In this document: one piece after another, positions 31,773 through 33,626 of the stretch | How the letters are laid out: each line of letters starts with the position of its first letter | Position numbering within the stretch: position 1 is the first letter of the stretch | Assembly (NCBI GenBank): GCA_016865935.1 | Contig: VGOB01000033.1 | Coordinates: 1-33,626 of the forward strand | DNA: 33,626 nt | Direction: 5' to 3' | DNA from: Chloroflexota bacterium | GTDB lineage: Bacteria; Chloroflexota; Anaerolineae; UBA4142 | Program-made: the position numbers and the translations under genes | The notes under the pieces: model-generated | Database searches by the model: none | What the model saw: only the letters and a program-made list of their open reading frames with translations | What the model was told of the DNA's origin: nothing

Positions 31773-31784
31773 CTACGAAGATGA

Positions 31785-33299
31785 ATGATGATGGACAGCG
31801 GCGTCCCAACGCAACCGATTCATACGACTGAACGCGATGCCGCGCTGTTGGCGCGGATCGGCAAGGTCATTCCGATTCTGGCGGATCTCAGTCGCGCGGA
31901 TATTTTCATCGGCGTGCCGCGCGCGTCGAACCAAATCGAAATCATCGCGCAGGCGCAACCGCACACGGTCGCGCCGGTGCATCGCGCGTCGCTCGTGGGG
32001 CAGGCGCTGACGCGCGGCGACGCGAGCGCGTGGTTTCGCGCGATCGAAGCGCGTCAATTCGCGCGCGGCTTGCGCGAATATCCCGCCGCCGAAGCGGGCA
32101 TCGGCGAGGGCGGTCCGGCGCCGGTGGTGCAAGAAGCGTACCCGATCGAAAACGAGGAGGGGCGCATCATCGGCGGAATGTTGATCGAAACGAATCTGCT
32201 GGAGAGCGAACGCTTGAAGCGGCGCAGTGAAGTGTTCCAGCGTTCGCTCAAAATCTTCCAACTCGGCGCGCTGCGCGGCGAGCCGGAGGGGATTGAAAAA
32301 CTATCGCCGTTCGGCGAGCACGACGGCGCGATCGTCGCGGACATTGACGGGATGATTCGCTATATGAGCGGCATCGCGACGAATTTGTACCGCAACATCG
32401 GCTACAGCGAACCACTCGTCGGCAAGCCGCTCGGTTATCTGGAATTGCAGGACGACGATCTGGTGCGCCGCGCGCTCGCGACGCGCACGTGTGTCCAGGT
32501 CGAGTCGAGCGAGCGCGGTCGAACCTGGGTCAAAAAAGTCGTGCCGATCGTGCGGACGGAACGCGCGTCGCTGTTCAGTCAAGCGCGCGCCAGTTCGCTC
32601 TTGGCGTTTCTGCTGATTCACGACGATACTGAAGCGCGCGAGCGCGAGCAGGAACTGCTGGTGCAGGCGACGATGATCAAGGAATTGCATCATCGCGTCA
32701 AGAACGATCTGCAAACGGTCGCGTCGTTGTTGCGGATGCAAACGCGGCGCCTGCAAACGACGGAAGCCAAGGGCGCGCTCGCCGAAGCGGTCAATCGGAT
32801 TTTGAGCATCGCGGTCATTCACGAATTTCTGTCGGTGCAGGACACGCGCGCGATCAACATCCGCGACGTGGCGCAGCGGATCATCGCGCAAATGCAAACC
32901 GGGGTTCTCGATCCCGAGCGGCGAATCCGGCTGACGCTGGAGGGTCCGAACATTTATCTGCCAGCGCGGCAAGCCACGTCGTGCGCGCTCGTGATCAACG
33001 AGTTGCTGCAAAACGCGCTGGAACACGGCTACGATGCGCGCGCGACCGGCGGGACGATTGCGCTGACGTTCGAGGATCGCGGCGACGCGGTCGGCTTGCA
33101 CGTGCACGACGACGGGCGCGCGCTGCCGCCGGATTTCAGTTTGGATCGCGTGGACTCGCTGGGTCTGCGGATCGTGCAAATGTTGGTTACACAAGACTTG
33201 AAAGGACAATTTGATTTGCAGAGCGATCGCGGCGTATCGGCATTGGTCCGATTTCCGAAGATTCCTCTGGGAGGCGAAGCATGGAAAGAACTCGAGTGA
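31785..33299 (+). CDS. PdtaS-like sensor histidine kinase
   Basis: The 504-residue protein is soluble and has an N-terminal GAF-like sensor region (about 15-150), a PAS-like region (about 180-285), a HisKA_2 dimerisation helix with ELHHRVKNDLQTVASLLRMQ (His302/His303), and an ATP-binding domain with NELLQNALEHGY and a late GLRIVQ segment. Size and order match the mycobacterial kinase PdtaS. Three ATGs occur in a row (31785, 31788, 31791), so the exact start is open by two residues. No clear ribosome site is seen. The response-regulator gene overlaps its last 19 bases, so both are made together. The sensed signal is unknown. Confidence 0.9.
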   Translation: MMMDSGVPTQPIHTTERDAALLARIGKVIPILADLSRADIFIGVPRASNQIEIIAQAQPHTVAPVHRASLVGQALTRGDASAWFRAIEARQFARGLREYPAAEAGIGEGGPAPVVQEAYPIENEEGRIIGGMLIETNLLESERLKRRSEVFQRSLKIFQLGALRGEPEGIEKLSPFGEHDGAIVADIDGMIRYMSGIATNLYRNIGYSEPLVGKPLGYLELQDDDLVRRALATRTCVQVESSERGRTWVKKVVPIVRTERASLFSQARASSLLAFLLIHDDTEAREREQELLVQATMIKELHHRVKNDLQTVASLLRMQTRRLQTTEAKGALAEAVNRILSIAVIHEFLSVQDTRAINIRDVAQRIIAQMQTGVLDPERRIRLTLEGPNIYLPARQATSCALVINELLQNALEHGYDARATGGTIALTFEDRGDAVGLHVHDDGRALPPDFSLDRVDSLGLRIVQMLVTQDLKGQFDLQSDRGVSALVRFPKIPLGGEAWKELE

Positions 33300-33626
33300 T
33301 CATCGCGGACGACGAGTCCGTCATTCGCGCGGATTTGCGCGAGATGTTGACGACGCTGGGCTATCTCGTCGTCGGCGAAGCGGGCGACGGGCAGAGCGCG
33401 GTCAATTCGGCGCGCGAACTCAAGCCCGACATCGTGATTATGGACATCAAGATGCCGCAGATGGACGGCATCGAAGCGGCGAAGATTTTGACGCAAGAGA
33501 AAATCGCGCCAGTGCTGTTGCTCACCGCGTACAGCCAGCGCGATTTGGTGGATCGCGCGAAAGAAGCGGGCGTAGTCGGCTATCTGGTGAAACCGTTCCG
33601 CGAACAAGAAATCGGTCCGGCGATTG
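33281..33626 (+). CDS. PdtaR-like response regulator, cut by the window end
   Basis: From ATG 33281 (GGGAGG just upstream) a receiver domain reads to the window end for 115 residues. The acidic pocket is ADDE (Asp10, Asp11), the phosphorylated residue Asp55 in VIMDIKMP, the Thr82 switch in LLLTAY, and Lys104 in LVKPF. After this, PdtaR-type proteins carry an ANTAR RNA-binding domain, which acts by antitermination. That part would lie beyond the window, so its presence here is inference from the PdtaS-like partner. Confidence 0.88.
   Translation, partial: MERTRVIIADDESVIRADLREMLTTLGYLVVGEAGDGQSAVNSARELKPDIVIMDIKMPQMDGIEAAKILTQEKIAPVLLLTAYSQRDLVDRAKEAGVVGYLVKPFREQEIGPAI

Noticed and set aside
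31632..31784. A second tRNA or small gene after tRNA-Pro
   Set aside because: Only short hairpins, a terminator and a REP-like palindrome are present; no cloverleaf forms.

Overview
This window looks like a chromosomal segment of a high-GC Chloroflexota (Anaerolineae-like) bacterium, probably from a metagenome assembly. The evidence is indirect. Secreted proteins carry lipobox or Tat-lipobox signals followed by long Thr/Pro/Ala linkers. Coding DNA is saturated with GCG/CGC codons. One secreted protein ends in an LYLPLI-type tail. Intergenic DNA is full of short-period repeats and REP-like palindromes. No 16S gene is present, so the taxonomy is inference.

Left part (1-9.5 kb). A Tat-exported GH5-like lipoprotein (minus strand) and a long AlaX-type Ala-tRNA editing protein (plus strand) diverge from two overlapping promoters that share one -35 box. 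A promoter inside the end of alaX starts a leader of about 225 nt. This leader has hairpins and mutually exclusive antiterminator and terminator stems. It precedes a THEP1-type NTPase and a three-gene ABC importer (class III binding protein, FecCD-type permease, ATPase) for a metal complex, oxyanion or corrinoid. A FucI/AraA-like isomerase ending in an intrinsic terminator and a LacI-family regulator with two operator copies at its own promoter follow.

Middle (9.6-19.6 kb). Seven same-strand genes form what looks like a uronate-polymer utilisation operon: LplA-like binding protein, LplB- and LplC-like permeases, NagZ-type GH3, an exported alginate-lyase-superfamily polysaccharide lyase with a C-terminal module, a GH88 unsaturated glucuronyl hydrolase, and a second lyase without a signal peptide. 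The expected order is: outside lyase cuts the polymer, the ABC system imports unsaturated oligomers, and the inside lyase plus GH88 finish them. No transporter ATPase is encoded here, so a shared one elsewhere is implied.

Right part (19.7-31.4 kb, minus strand). A PrsW-type membrane protease and a small unknown protein sit downstream of a run of exported proteins: a two-domain deacetylase-like lipoprotein, a type I sulfatase, a clan-A glycoside hydrolase, a beta-propeller-like protein and a 978-residue lipoprotein of unknown function. The window closes with tRNA-Pro(GGG) and a PdtaS/PdtaR-like two-component pair, the regulator being cut by the window end.

The most unusual feature is a dispersed family of short tandem arrays. 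At a dozen sites the period is 7 bp (sometimes 8 or 9), but the unit sequence differs each time. They occupy operon junctions, where two form perfect or fully paired 15-17 bp hairpins. They also lie inside reading frames, where they encode protein tails and interdomain linkers. Together with a REP-like palindrome read in frame in the sulfatase, they recall palindromic elements inserted into genes.
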